From NCBI GenBank assembly GCA_002205965.3, contig NADL03000118.1:186001-250000 (forward strand): a DNA stretch of 64,000 bases. Reading direction: 5' to 3'. This document shows, piece by piece, positions 10,535 through 20,230 of the stretch (position 1 is the stretch's first letter; every line of letters begins with the position of its first letter). The stretch is from Kappaphycus alvarezii. Lineage: Eukaryota > Rhodophyta > Florideophyceae > Gigartinales > Solieriaceae. The notes beneath the pieces were generated by a model, which saw only the letters and a list, made by a program, of their open reading frames with translations, was not told the DNA's origin and searched no databases. Position numbers and translations under genes: made by a program.

Positions 10535-10822
10535 GTGCGATTTAACAAAAAATCCTTCACATCTTTGAATAAGATGACTTCTTTCGAAAACGATGATCAA
10601 AAATTGATTTATGAATCCAAACAGAAGAATATGGAGCAAGATCCAGCACTTCTGCTATTCCGATCACGAAAGAAGAATTCATCAAGGGATTCATGCCTCA
10701 AACAGATTGATTATTTCTTCCTCCCGAGGAGTGAGTCGTTAAAAAAGTATTGCAATTCGGAAACTTTTTTCTGCGAAAACAAATATTCACGAAAAGTTCA
10801 TTGGAGAAGAAAGAACGGCTGA
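10535..10822 (+). CDS. hypothetical Lys/Ser-rich open frame upstream of a broken kinase
   Basis: A 95-residue open frame, basic and Ser/Lys-rich (KSFTSLNKMTSFENDDQKLI, SRKKNSSRDS), with no recognised domain. It lies about 150 bp upstream of the kinase-like pseudogene on the same strand, so it could be a frameshifted N-terminal extension or a first exon of that gene. I cannot show this. It could equally be a chance ORF. Confidence 0.25.
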   Translation: MRFNKKSFTSLNKMTSFENDDQKLIYESKQKNMEQDPALLLFRSRKKNSSRDSCLKQIDYFFLPRSESLKKYCNSETFFCENKYSRKVHWRRKNG

Positions 10823-10964
10823 TGACACAACTGGCTCTTTTCCGTTGATGACCAGGAAAACTGTCATACTGCTGCCGAGAGAAGATAAAGGAGTCGCCCA
10901 AGCTAGTTCACGTAAACAGCGTATTCGATACCGTTTATCTCAATACTGAATCGCCATCTTTTAT

Positions 10965-11718
10965 AGAAGGATTTCCACTGATCGACGGGGTTTGGAAATT
11001 GAAACATGTAATCGGTGCAGGTTCCACTGGTGTAGTCTTCCGCGCATCGCATGTTGAAACAGGGAAAGAAGCAGCTGTCAAGATTGTACAGGAATGTGGT
11101 TTCCCCAGATAGCTTTATTCAGGAACGAAATGCGGGTTTACAAACATTTACTCACCCGCCAGGCAATCGCAAAAGTTCCGGCTATCAAATATCATGGAAG
11201 TATCAAGGTTCAAGGCAATGCTTTTCAGGTCGCGGTGATGGATTTACTCGGAGTGTCTCTGAACAACATTATAAGCTGGGATGCAGATATCCTCCAAAAG
11301 TAGTGTCTGAGGTGGGCGTCAAATTGTTGAAACTTGCCGAGGATCTACACATTGGAGGGGTTATCCACGGAGATTTATATTTTAGTAACGTGGCATCTCT
11401 TGAAAAGAGCGATGATTATTCCTTTCGACTTCGGAATGTCTATAACATGTGCTGATGACAAAAGTAACGAATGCAATGTCAAGATCGAATACACTAGGTT
11501 TTTGCTTTGGGGACCATGAAAGGTTCACTGTTGATAACAACGCAGAAACTACCTCTAGATTGCTTGATATCAAATCCATTTTTGAAGATGTGCTACAGAT
11601 GCTGTGTACCCCTTGCGATACCTTCGATAGCCGTTTATCAGAAGACTCATATGAGCTGAATGGGGTATTTTCTCGGTGTAAAACGTTGTTGGAGGCAGCA
11701 AAGAATGCGGGGGGATAA
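10965..11718 (+). pseudogene. decayed CK1/TTBK-like protein kinase
   Basis: Kinase-domain pieces occur in order but in several frames. The glycine-loop region (GVWKLKHVIGAGSTGVVF) is followed by the beta-3 lysine (EAAVKIVQ). Next come an alpha-C-like stretch (NEMRVYKHLLTRQAIAKV), a hinge region (FQVAVMDLLGVSLNNII), a catalytic-loop equivalent (GVIHGDLYFSN, with HGD for HRD) and DFGMS. The gene then runs on to a stop at 11718. At least three frame changes (near 11110, 11300 and 11420) break it, so no functional product is expected unless unseen introns account for the shifts. Family call rests on the motif order and on similarity to the copy at 28930. Active kinases would phosphorylate Ser/Thr. 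Confidence 0.6.
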
Positions 11719-12185
11719 AGGGGGTAGTTGTCCTTGAAGAATTACTAAATCATTTAAAACAAGCGAACTTAAACCCCGAAGAAATACCGAAATATGAGAC
11801 AATCAGGAATATGCTGGCTCGCTTCGGTGATTTCTAGTGTTCCTCTATGGTAGAGCCATATGCATTCATTGGCCATGACCATAATGAAGTTGGTAAGAAC
11901 GTTACATGGAGCACTTTGAACGTGTCTAAACTGGGTCAATACTTCTCCATACTGGAGAGATAGTAGATGGGAAGCAATAGTTGTGAGTTACGGCAACTTT
12001 TTTGTGCTCTATTTTCTATATAAGATAGTCCGTCCAGCTCGGCGACCCAGCCACGTATCTCTCAAAATAAACACACCCCATTTAGAAAACTTTTGCAGAA
12101 TAAACGTGTCAGCATGTCATTTCTGAGTCGATTGTGGTCGTCTCGAAGACTTTAGGACTGATCGAATGTATGTTTCAAGAAATCG
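11719..12185. other. no gene seen
   Basis: Spacer after the kinase pseudogene. The first 120 bases stay partly open and may be the kinase's C-terminal tail in another frame. The block CTGAGTCGATTGTGGTCGTC near 12125 resembles a MITE-1 core (CGACTC...CAATCG) on the minus strand. Confidence 0.4.
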
Positions 12186-12247
12186 ATCGATTTGGTTCTT
12201 TAATGGTTTAAAAGTGCGGTTCGGCTATCCCCCGGTGTATGCTAGAC
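12186..12247 (+). repeat. dispersed repeat arm (inverted partner at 18813-18905)
   Basis: Contains TTTGGTTCTTTAATGGTTT, AAAAGTGCGGTTCGGCTAT and CCCCCGGTGTATGCTAGACG. The same sequence occurs as its reverse complement at 18813-18905, just outside the other side of the Gypsy-1 block. A third, partial copy at 63590-63640 reads TTTGGTTCTTTAATTTTG and AAAAGTGCGGTTCCGCTATC. It is probably the end of a transposon family I cannot name. Confidence 0.6.
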
Positions 12248-12305
12248 GTGTTCAGGATAATGGGTAATTTCACTCGAGAGTGGCATTACCCATTATCCTG
12301 AACAC
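12248..12305. repeat. 58-bp near-perfect palindrome at the broken end of Gypsy copy 1
   Basis: Left arm 12248-12268 (GTGTTCAGGATAATGGGTAA plus T) is perfectly complementary to the right arm 12285-12305. The 16-nt loop contains CACTCGAGAGTG, which can itself pair, so the whole is close to a continuous palindrome. The left arm continues the dispersed repeat at 12186-12247. The right arm abuts the first base attributable to Gypsy pol. Confidence 0.85.
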
Positions 12306-12306
12306 A

Positions 12307-12910
12307 TCATTCATTCTTATTTCTTGTCTGTGTTAGCGCGCGGTGTGATCTCCAGCCTTCAGTGGCCAGTAGTTCGACTTCTCTACTCTCTTCATCGATA
12401 ATATTTGTTTCCATGTCTCTCTGTAACATTCTAGGAGCCCTTCCGTACATTAGCTCGAATGGTGACCGTCCGCTTCTTCCTCTTCTTCGACGATAGCCGT
12501 ATAACACTTTTGGTAAAGCATCTTCCCACTGGATTTCATTCTTCGACATAGTTTTCGATATTGCTCGTTTGATGGTTCCAACCATCCTCTCCGCTTTACC
12601 GTTTGACATAGGAGCGTATGCGAGAACTGTCTTCAGCTGAATCCCTTCTCTTCCAAGAAACGAAGCAGTGAAGTTGCAGTAAAACAAAGGGCGTTATCTG
12701 AGATGATCCTTTTTGGAAGACCAAACGGTTCAATTATTTCTTTTTCGATGAATCTCAGGACCACCTCAGCATTGGCCTCCTCAACTGCAACTGCTATTGG
12801 CCATCCAGTAAGATGTTCCACCCCTATAAGGAGGTATTTGTTTCCGGAAGAGGTTTCCTTGAATGGGCCGGCAAAGTCAATTGAGAAGGTTTCAAAGAGA
12901 GGGAAACTGG
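12307..12910 (-). pseudogene. Gypsy copy 1 integrase core
   Basis: The minus-strand frames contain the DDE integrase core of the element. There is a first-Asp region near 12870 (DFAGP), then HLTGWPIAVAVEEANAEVV, the second Asp in ISDNALCF and the Glu in SNGKAERMVGTIKRA. It continues to PFELMYGRAPRML, typical of Gypsy integrases after the core. A frameshift between RFLEEKGFS and GREGIQLKT separates the two catalytic parts. The sequence stops at the palindrome, so the chromatin- or DNA-binding tail is lost. Confidence 0.85.
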
Positions 12911-13227
12911 AAGCTTAGGTTGTCTTATACTTTCGTATCGGAGTGAATTTTTGACAGCTTTTCACGAAATTATAGACGTCCTTATGGATACTGGGCCACC
13001 AGAATCTCTCAGTTACGAATTTTTGGTTGTTTCGAGATCCCAATGCCCTAGCTCATCATGGAAAGTCCTCAAGATCTTCATTCTTTCTTTCAAAGGGGCC
13101 ACTAGTCGGGACCGGCTTTAGTGTGCGGAAGAGTTTCCCATTCCACAATGTAAAGGCCTTTTGGTTCCTGCGTACCCAATTTCTGTGTTCGAGATCAACC
13201 TTTCTCATTTCTAGTCCATCAAGGAAT

Positions 13228-14010
13228 TTAATAAGTCCGTGAATATAGCTTCGTACTCGTTATCGATCGGCACTTGAACTTCGGCAACTCCGACGATGTC
13301 TCGGAAGCTTTTTCATTTGGAATCAATGGATCCCTCAAGCGGGATAGGTAATCGGCAGGCTGATTATTGCGTCCGGGCCTATACACAATTTCAAACCGAT
13401 ATTCTGCGAAAATGTCGAGCCATCGGGCCAAGCGGTGATGTACATCTTTCTTTTGGAATGCTGTCTTAAGTGCCTGGTGATCAGTTATCAAGACAAATTT
13501 CTCGAGTGATAAAAGGTAAACACGAAACTTTTTCAGTGCGAAGACGACAGCTAGCGCTTCTTTCTCGCAGACTGAGTATCTCTTTTCCGCATCATTCAGA
13601 GTGCGACTTGCGAATTGAACAGGGTGTAGTCTTCCGTTTTCATCTTTTTGGGACAAAAGGCACCCAAAGACCGTTCTGAGGCATCTGTCTCCCACAAAAT
13701 GGTCTCTTGAAATCTGGATACATGAGCACTGGGGGGACACATAGCTTATCTTTAAGCTCCTCAAATGCAGTTGCATTTCCTTGTTCCAGTAAAATTTTCC
13801 GTTCTTCGTAGTGCTGGCATGTAACGGTGCTGCAGTTTGGCGAAATCTTTGATAAATCTTCTGTAATATGAGGCCAGTCCTAAGAAGCTTCGAACCTCCG
13901 TCTTTGAAGCGGGCCTGGTGCCAACTTGATTTTTTTCGTTTTCTCTGGATCCACTTTAATTCCCTCTTGATCGACGATATGACCGAGTAATTGGATAGAC
14001 GTTTTCGCAA
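13228..14010 (-). pseudogene. Gypsy copy 1 RNase H and start of integrase
   Basis: The minus-strand frame covers the end of RT, then RNase H with SQKDENGRLHPVQFASRTLN, EKEALAVVFALKKFRVYLL and LITDHQALKTAF. It ends with a linker containing RPGRNNQPADYLSRL. The beginning is out of frame with RT. Below 13228 the HHCC zinc finger of integrase (seen as HDELGHW-like DELGHWDL in copy 2) lies in broken frames. RNase H degrades the RNA of the RNA/DNA hybrid during reverse transcription. Confidence 0.85.
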
Positions 14011-14634
14011 AGAAGCATTTGCTTAACTTAATTTTCAGGCTGTACGCATCTATTCTCTCCACCACAGTCTTGACATGCGATATGTGCTGATCCAAGGTTT
14101 TTGAGAATATCACCACATCGATATAAACTCTTGCAAATGGAAGTCCTTTCAAAACCTCGTTCATCATTCTTTGGAATGTAGCTGGGGCATTCATGAGACC
14201 AAAAGGCATCACTTCGAACCTGAATGTACCGGCTTTGCTGGTAAAAGTTGTTTTCCTTACATTTTTCATCTAATGGAATCTGCCAATAACCAGTGTAAAG
14301 ATCAATTGAGGTGAAGTATCTCCCGTCCTTCAAGTCCTCGAGGATTTCCATGTTGGAATCGGAAATCGATCGGGTATCATTCTCTGGTTCAGTTGTCGGT
14401 AATCGACGCAAAAGCAGTTTCCATCCTTCTTTGGTGCGACACAACTGGAAATGACCATGGGGATGAAACTGGCCGAATAATATCATTTTCCAGCATACTT
14501 GTAACATTCTCTGAGATAAATTGGTCATATTTTGGCGGTTGACGTCTAGGCCTGTGGTAAATTGGTTGAGTATCGGTAAGTTCAAATGAGTGAGTGACCG
14601 GTACACTTGCTTGTCTTAAATCTGAACACTCCAT
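13880..14634 (-). pseudogene. Gypsy copy 1 reverse transcriptase
   Basis: RT domain in at least three frames: an N-terminal PPKYDQFISENVTSMLENDI, the GRYFTSIDLYTGYWQIPLDE block, then FEVMPFGLMNAPATFQRMMN. The polymerase motif reads VYIDVVIFSK, where copy 2 has YIDDVVIF: one Asp codon of the YXDD box is deleted here. That loss alone would abolish polymerisation. The frameshifts agree. Confidence 0.85.
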
Positions 14635-14638
14635 GCAA

Positions 14639-15922
14639 TTACTTCGGAAGATGTAACATGTCGGATATTTTCAGTGAGGCGGCGGCGGGAAGGTGCTGCA
14701 CTTTTCCTTGGATTTCTGCCATTTGGCGCCCTTTTTCTTCTTGATTCTCAACCTCAATATTTTGAAGGACCTTTTCCGGCGTGCTCACATCTTCAGATAT
14801 GGAATCCGATATATTCCTGTTTTCCTTGCAATTGTAATCTTCTTTCATGCTCCGAATTCCGTCCTTTGATTCGATATTATCGCAAAAAGAAACACATTCA
14901 GGTGTCACACCTACCCTAGAATTCCAGTCTTCATCTGTTTCAAACCCAGAATCATAATCATCCCATGCCATGTTCAGTATCCCCCGAGCGTACCCTTCTC
15001 CACTTCCGAAAGTGTTAGTTGGTTCGAATCTTCGCTGTCATAGCTAGAAGTGAAATCTTCACTGTCCGTTTTTTCAAATCTACCGGATGTGTGCTTTTGT
15101 CGAAATCCAGGGGCATCTTCACGGTTCTGCCGTCAACATTAACTGAAACGATTTGGTTGCCCAAGTCAATGCAGGTCCCTAGTCTTTCCATGGTAGGGCA
15201 GCCAATGATTGCATCGAAAGGGAGATCAGGCATGACAAGAAAGTCTACATCAACTTTAGAGTCCCCAAAGAACACGGAAACCTTGTCAACAGTGCCCATG
15301 CATTTTGATACGGTTCCATCCGCCACAGTTATTCTTCGAGTAGTTGGAATAATTTCAAGACCTAGATCTGTCACCAAAGTTTCTGAAATAAGGTTTGGAA
15401 CAGCGCCCGAATCGAAAAGAGCTTGGGTTTGCATTCCCAATACTTTGACTGGTACTAGTTTAAGACGTCTTGGTGCTGTCGAGGCCGATTGAAGAAACAG
15501 TTTCTTACCCTTAGCGGACTTATTAGACCTGATAATTTTTTTTGAGTTCTTTCCTCGCGTCCTCTGCGTCGCCCCTCAAAAGTTGACCAAACGTTATCCC
15601 AGTTGGGGCTGATGCAAGCTCAGCCACCAAATTGTACTTCTTCACATATTCTAGTACGTCCTTATATCTTAAATTTCTTACTCTTTTTCGTCTTCTTGGC
15701 CGGAGTGACTCCCACTCCTGGAACAACTTGATCAGACCTCTTGGTTCGAGGAGGTACAGGTGCTGGGATATGCTCCAGCATTCCATAATCTAGCCTAGGT
15801 TTCTTCGATAAAATGTTCCCTTCCCCATCCCTTTTTGTCACATTGACTTGACTGATTTCAGCGATGGATACGTTACCGGCATCCGTCAACCTTTGATCCT
15901 TTCTGTTTTGTAAGATTTTCAC
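14639..15922 (-). pseudogene. Gypsy copy 1 protease and flanking linkers
   Basis: The retropepsin-like domain at 15440-15015 has ALFDSGAVPNLISETLV (the DSG active-site triad) and, about 75 residues on, FDAIIGCPTMERLG (the Ile-Ile-Gly-type flap-end motif). The block before it (15922-15523) is a basic linker, KKTKKSKKF, present in copy 2 between the zinc knuckles and protease. The block after it (14971-14639) is an acidic linker DDYDSGFETDEDWNSRVG. The three blocks are in different frames. Confidence 0.8.
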
Positions 15923-16838
15923 TCTGGTCCTGACTCACTCCTTGCGTCCGATAAATTTGCTCTTCTGTTGTCTTTAGACCAGCAGTTACTTTCATGATGC
16001 CCATATCGACCGCACTTTCCACAACGAGTGTTTCTATGTGGATTATCAGGACACCTATTTGCAAAGTGTCCAGGCTTGTGACAGTAGGAACAGACTTCTG
16101 CGGCCTTGGGGCCCCAGACTGGTTCTTCTTAATGGTAAGAGTAAGGCTTTCCAACTGCGAGGTTATCATGTCAAGTCGATTATCGAATCGGGTTTCCAAC
16201 CTTTCTTCCAAGTTTTTGACATCGCTCCTGACTGATTCCAATGCTGCTGCGCTAGTAGCTGGCCTTTGATAATTCTTTTCAGGATGTACGATCGACAGAT
16301 GTGGGTTTCCCTCGGTATCACTTAGTGACTGAAACGTCTCCGAATTTTTGACAAATTCTACTATGGTACCCTTCAGTTCATCAAAAGTGTGAGGGCCCTT
16401 GATGAGGAGGAAATCGGAGAGCCGCTTATCCCCCATAGCCGCCTTACGCAGCATTCCGTACTTGGCTTGGGCGTTGAACCCAGCCTTTTCATAAAGATCA
16501 CACAAGTACACCAATGAGCTTAACAAATCGTCGAAGTTGAGCCGGGCCTCTATGGCGGTACGAATCATCTCATCTGGTTCTACCTCCTTAGCATATTCTT
16601 TCACAAGCCACTCACATACCTCACCGAAGTTACGCCCATTCCCGTTAAGAGACCACCCGTTGATAAACTTGGCCTTATATTTGTGCTTTGCGTCACCATG
16701 AAGATAGGCGAAGATACTTTCGGCCTTCTCTTCATCGCTCTTCTCACGCATCACAACGTTGACATATGTATAGAGAAACTCCTCAACGTCTTCATTCTTG
16801 CCCCCTGTGAACGTTATACGAGCAGCGTTGAGATCCAT
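15873..16838 (-). pseudogene. Gypsy copy 1 gag
   Basis: An open frame of 321 residues starting MDLNAARITFTGGKNEDVEE, the same start as copy 2. The first ~180 residues are a capsid-like, alpha-helical, Glu/Lys-rich domain. A helical spacer follows (DVKNLEERLETRFDNRLDMI, a likely coiled coil). At about residue 250 a frameshift replaces the two CCHC zinc knuckles; part of the second one survives nearby. Gag would form the particle that packages the RNA. It is nearly identical to copy 2 over the capsid part, so the copies are closely related. Confidence 0.85.
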
Positions 16839-16926
16839 GATTACAGAAAAGAAATCCCTCGAATGGTTCCCTAAGACTGCTCAACTCGAATACCTCGGGT
16901 GCAACCCCCTCCACAAGAGTACCAAA

Positions 16927-18456
16927 TGATAGGGGTAAATCGTCGGGAGAAGAGATACTTAGAACCAACTACCCCAAGACGGAGGTGTTGCGAGCGACAA
17001 AAGTGCTACCGTGGTATAGTTGAACGAACGAAAAGAGTGTATAGGGAACGACAGTTGAATGGGCTACAAGCAAGTATGGAAGGGGCAGGGTCTACCACCT
17101 ATGCTTAGTGACTAGGGTAAAATAAATGCTTCTTGGGTCTGAAGTTGACTCTCAACTTCCTAACTATTTGGGACTGAGCTTGAAGCTGTCTGCCAACTTG
17201 CTTGACCTCTCCATGAGGAAGCGGTTTACTCAGCTTATATAGACTTTTGGCTAACCCTAAAGTCCGAACAAAACTACAGAAGGTACCAGGAAATGCATAC
17301 AAACAATTTGTGTGGATGATATACTCTAAACAAAAGATACTTAAGAAACTAACAATCAATGAGGTCCTCTTATTTCCCATTCTCTAAATCAGATCCAAAC
17401 AACTCCTCTAAAATATCCATGCTGTCCAAGCAGTCCCCACAAATATCTGCGAATGGCTCACAGCTCTCTATTCCCTCCTGGGAGATATCTAAACTACTAA
17501 AGATATCTCCATCCGGTTCCAGCGTCGGCACCACTTGATCCATACTCTCCAGTCCAGGCCCCACCAGTACAACACTTTCCATGCCCCCATTTCCCTCATC
17601 CAACTCGTCCTCGTCCTCGTCATCCTCCTCTTCCTCCTCTTCATCCTCATCCTCATCCTCATCTTCATCTCATCCTCATCTTCACCTCATCCTCATCTTC
17701 ATCCTCATCCTCATCCTCTCGTTATTAACCTCATAGACCAATCCAGGGGCTACCCACTCCTCAAAGGTCTCCCCAGCTCCTCCTCGATGTCCCACTCCTG
17801 ACCCTCAGGTACCTCCTCGGCCTCATCCTCGACGAAGAGCTTGCGGACGAATTCTATTATCTTCTTCTTAGTCTGCCGTCTCAGGTAGTCGTCTGCATCC
17901 GTCGGGCCATATACTGCGAGCGCAAGGCCGTTTAAGGGGCGAGAGGGGCGGTTTTTAGTGATGGGGCGGAGGGGCGAAGGTTGCTCATTTTGGTTGTAAA
18001 TGATTGTAGACGGAGGATAGAGGGTGTTTTGGGTGTGTTGGGGGAGAGGAGTGATGAGTAAAATGATCAGGGACGTTTGAAACTTGGAATAAAAAGGTTT
18101 AAATAGGCTCCCGGGGCAGGTTCTATCGATTAGGAATAGGTAAAATAAATCTGCAAGGGATTTTGTAGTAGTGCATTTGCGCCCTTTTTCTCAAAAAAAA
18201 CGAATTTGGAGGAGGAGGTAAGCAAAAAGGGAAAAAGAACTTGATTCGGGATCGATTCAGAGGGGTAGATACAGTATAAAAATATCTAGATAAAATGGAA
18301 GTAAATTTGGGGAGGACCGCGGTAATGATAAGCGAGGTTCAGGGAGGACGAGGAAGGACCGGAACTATAAGCAAATTTGGACAAGGAGAGGTAGTACAGT
18401 AAACTATAGGCCTGTAGATGACGGCGACAAAAAAAATCTGCGCCTAACACACATCA
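16927..18456 (-). repeat. 5' LTR of Gypsy copy 1, long type (1530 bp), carries an ORF in U3
   Basis: Plus-strand ends are TGATAGGGGTAAATCG and TAACACACATCA, giving TG...CA on both strands. The first 99 bases (U5 end) are identical to the 5' LTR of Gypsy copy 2 at 38999. After that similarity falls to roughly 80% by eye. Between U5 and the LTR start lie, on the minus strand, a TATATAAG box near 17240, then upstream of it the acidic-protein frame (17988-17370), then a U3 leader of about 470 bp. Flank after 18456 is AGAGT. The matching flank is lost with the 3' end. Confidence 0.8.
17370..17988 (-). pseudogene. U3-encoded acidic protein, copy A (in the LTR of Gypsy copy 1)
   Basis: Start ATG at 17988: MSNLRPSAPSLKTAPLAP then an early stop. 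The stop follows loss of one C relative to copy C (GCCCCATC against GCCCCCATC). Past it the frame gives GLALAVYGPTDADDYLRRQ, TKKKIIEFVRKLFVEDEAEE and a linker with QEWDIEEELG. A Glu/Asp tract of repeated GAGGAT/GAGGAC codons follows (17600-17730). The C-terminal block (17603-17370) is open: DQVVPTLEPDGDIFSSLDI, then ADICGDCLDSMDILEELF and GSDLENGK. This copy proves that the gene travels inside a Gypsy LTR, because the LTR abuts a Gypsy leader and gag. Confidence 0.7.
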
Positions 18457-19075
18457 AGAGTGAAACACCCAAACATATCCTATTTTCAAAGAATGTCGGA
18501 AAATATTATTAGAAGCCCTATCGAGTCACAACCTCGAGGAGTTGTATTTATGCAGGAGTTGATCAGAGGGGAGAGAACCTTAGAAAGTTTAATGTTTAGA
18601 AGGTAATGTCATTTTCTGAAGTGAGTCACGATTTTAGAGCAGGAACTACAGTAAGGGGAATAGGGCAAGCTTACAAAACAAGAGTTTCGCAGAGCGCCCA
18701 CGTCATCCTAGAGAACTCCTATGGTTTTAACAACGCCTCCATCACAAAGGCACTTAGTTCTCACCTTTCGAGCTCCCACATTAAATATACTCCATATTTA
18801 CTCTAGAAAAGCACACGAGTGACATTATCCATTATCCTGAACATGTCTAGCATACACCGGGGGATAGCCGAACCGCACTTTTCAAACATTACAGAAACAA
18901 ATCGATTCCACTCTAGAATACGGCCTAGATTCTATCCGTCAAGCACGTAGCACTGGACATTGATGCCGCTGCAACTTTCGTTTGAGTGTTTAACAGTTCC
19001 GTATATCCCCAAAGTTCTTAATGTAGCATCGATGTCGCTTGGAATGGACTATAACGGACAAAACCCTAAGGTACT
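18457..19075. other. region between Gypsy copy 1 and the next LTR
   Basis: Holds a 66-residue open frame at 18606-18806 (+) without recognised domain, then the inverted partner of the 12186 repeat at 18813-18905, then about 170 bp of unassigned DNA. MITE or LTR matches were not seen in 18906-19075. Confidence 0.4.
18813..18905 (-). repeat. inverted partner of the 12186-12268 repeat
   Basis: Plus strand reads CATTATCCATTATCCTGAAC, ATGTCTAGCATACACCGGGG, GATAGCCGAACCGCACTTTT and AACAAATCGATT. This is the reverse complement of 12186-12268 with few changes. The pair brackets Gypsy copy 1 over about 6.7 kb. Confidence 0.75.
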
Positions 19076-20206
19076 TGATAGGGGTAAATCTTCGGGAGAA
19101 GAGATACTTAGAATCAATTAACCTAAGAAGGAGGTGTTGCAAACGACAAAATTGCTACCGTGCTCTAGTTGAACGAAGAAAAAGGGTTGTGTTCAGAGGG
19201 ATAGAAGCTAGTATAGAAGGGGCAGGGTCTACCACTGATGCTCTATGACCATGCGTAAAAAATGTTTCTTATGTCTGAAGTTGAGTCTCAGCTTCTTAGT
19301 ACTAAGGACTTGACTTGATTTTGTCTGCTAACTTGCTTGAAATCCACAAGAGGAAGCAGTTTACTCAGCTTATACAAACTTTTTGGCTAACCTAAAGTCT
19401 CAAAGAAACAGACTAAAACCATAAAATGCATCAAATGGAATCGTGTGAACGAGAAAGACTAACAGCAGATACTATCAGGATAAATATCTAGATTTATTTC
19501 TTAATATATTTGTCATCTAGATCAGAGCCAAACAGTTCCCCCAAATATCCATTCACCCAAGCGGTCCCTACAAATATCCGGGAATGGCTTAGAATTCTCC
19601 ATTGCCTCCTGCAAAATATCTAGACTACTGAAGATGCCCCCATCCGGTTTCAGAATCGGGACCACCTGGTCCACATTTCCGGCCCCTTCCCCACTATTAC
19701 AGCACCTTCCATGCCTCCCTCCCCCTCATCCTCCTCATCCTCCTCATCCTCCACTTCACTTTTCTCTTAATCTTCGTCAGAAGAGTCAGAGATCACAATT
19801 ACTCCCTCAGTCTCCCCTTTGTTCTCCATGGGAGCCCCCACCGTTGTATACTAGTGGCTCCCATTGGTCCACCCAGTCCTCCTCTTCCTCCTCATCCTCT
19901 TCCTCCTCTTCCTCCTCCTCTGCCTCTTCTGCCTGCTCGAAGCAGTTACGGCGGCCCCACTCCCGAACGCGTTCCCGGTCCAACCTTCTACAGTAATCAT
20001 CGTATCCGGTTGGACCATTTGCCATCAGGGCCAGAGCGTTGAGGGGACAACGGCCTCGGGATGACTTGGCTATGGTGAGGGAAGGGCAGATGTTGGTCAT
20101 GTTGAAGGCAAAAAAAAGGGGTGAGCCGATGGGGTAGTTGATAGCGGGGGGTTGCCTCAACGACATCTATTTCGTTCTATAATAGGGCAACGTATTCGAA
20201 ACATAT
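19076..20206 (-). mobile_element. long-type Gypsy LTR (B), probably truncated
   Basis: Plus-strand start TGATAGGGGTAAATCTTCGG followed by a U5 similar to the other LTRs (GGAGGTGTTGCAAACGACAA). Then come the promoter region with a degraded TATA (CTTATACAAAC on the plus strand near 19375) and the acidic-protein frame. Only about 100 bp of U3 lies beyond the ORF start before similarity ends near 20206. Its ORF and U3 resemble the solo LTR at 40232 more than copies A, C and D. No duplication was found. Confidence 0.65.
19494..20100 (-). pseudogene. U3-encoded acidic protein, copy B
   Basis: Start MTN at 20100 (the frame is open back to an ATG at 20166): MTNICPSLTIAKSSRGRCPL, then NALALMANGPTGYDDYCRRL, then a Glu-run of more than 15 acidic residues and VDQWEPLVYNGGG, with a stop at 19807. 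Past frameshifts the C-terminal block reads VDQVVPILKPDGGIFSSLDI, NSKPFPDICRD and then, in another frame, GELFGSDLDDKYIKK to a stop at 19494. The N-terminal block is a second subtype: YDDYCRRLDRE replaces DADDYLRRQTKK of copies A, C and D. Function unknown. Confidence 0.65.
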
Positions 20207-20230
20207 CACGGCCTTGGACGAAATAAAAAA

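Larger units (their letters stand above)
12307..18456 (-). mobile_element. Ty3/Gypsy retrotransposon copy 1, truncated at the 3' side, with long 5' LTR
   Basis: Reading on the minus strand: 5' LTR (18456-16927), an 88-bp leader, gag, zinc knuckles, aspartic protease, reverse transcriptase, RNase H and integrase, broken off inside the integrase C-terminal region at 12307. Domain order PR-RT-RH-IN is that of Ty3/Gypsy. The leader just inside the LTR (TTTGGTACTCTTGTGGAGG on the minus strand) is shared with copy 2 and is the likely tRNA primer-binding site. The 3' LTR and the post-integrase ORF of copy 2 are missing. Many frameshifts mark it as dead. Confidence 0.9.

Noticed and set aside
15019..15492. 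157-residue plus-strand open frame
   Set aside because: Antisense shadow of the Gypsy protease. The homologous shadow is at 37110-37553 in copy 2.
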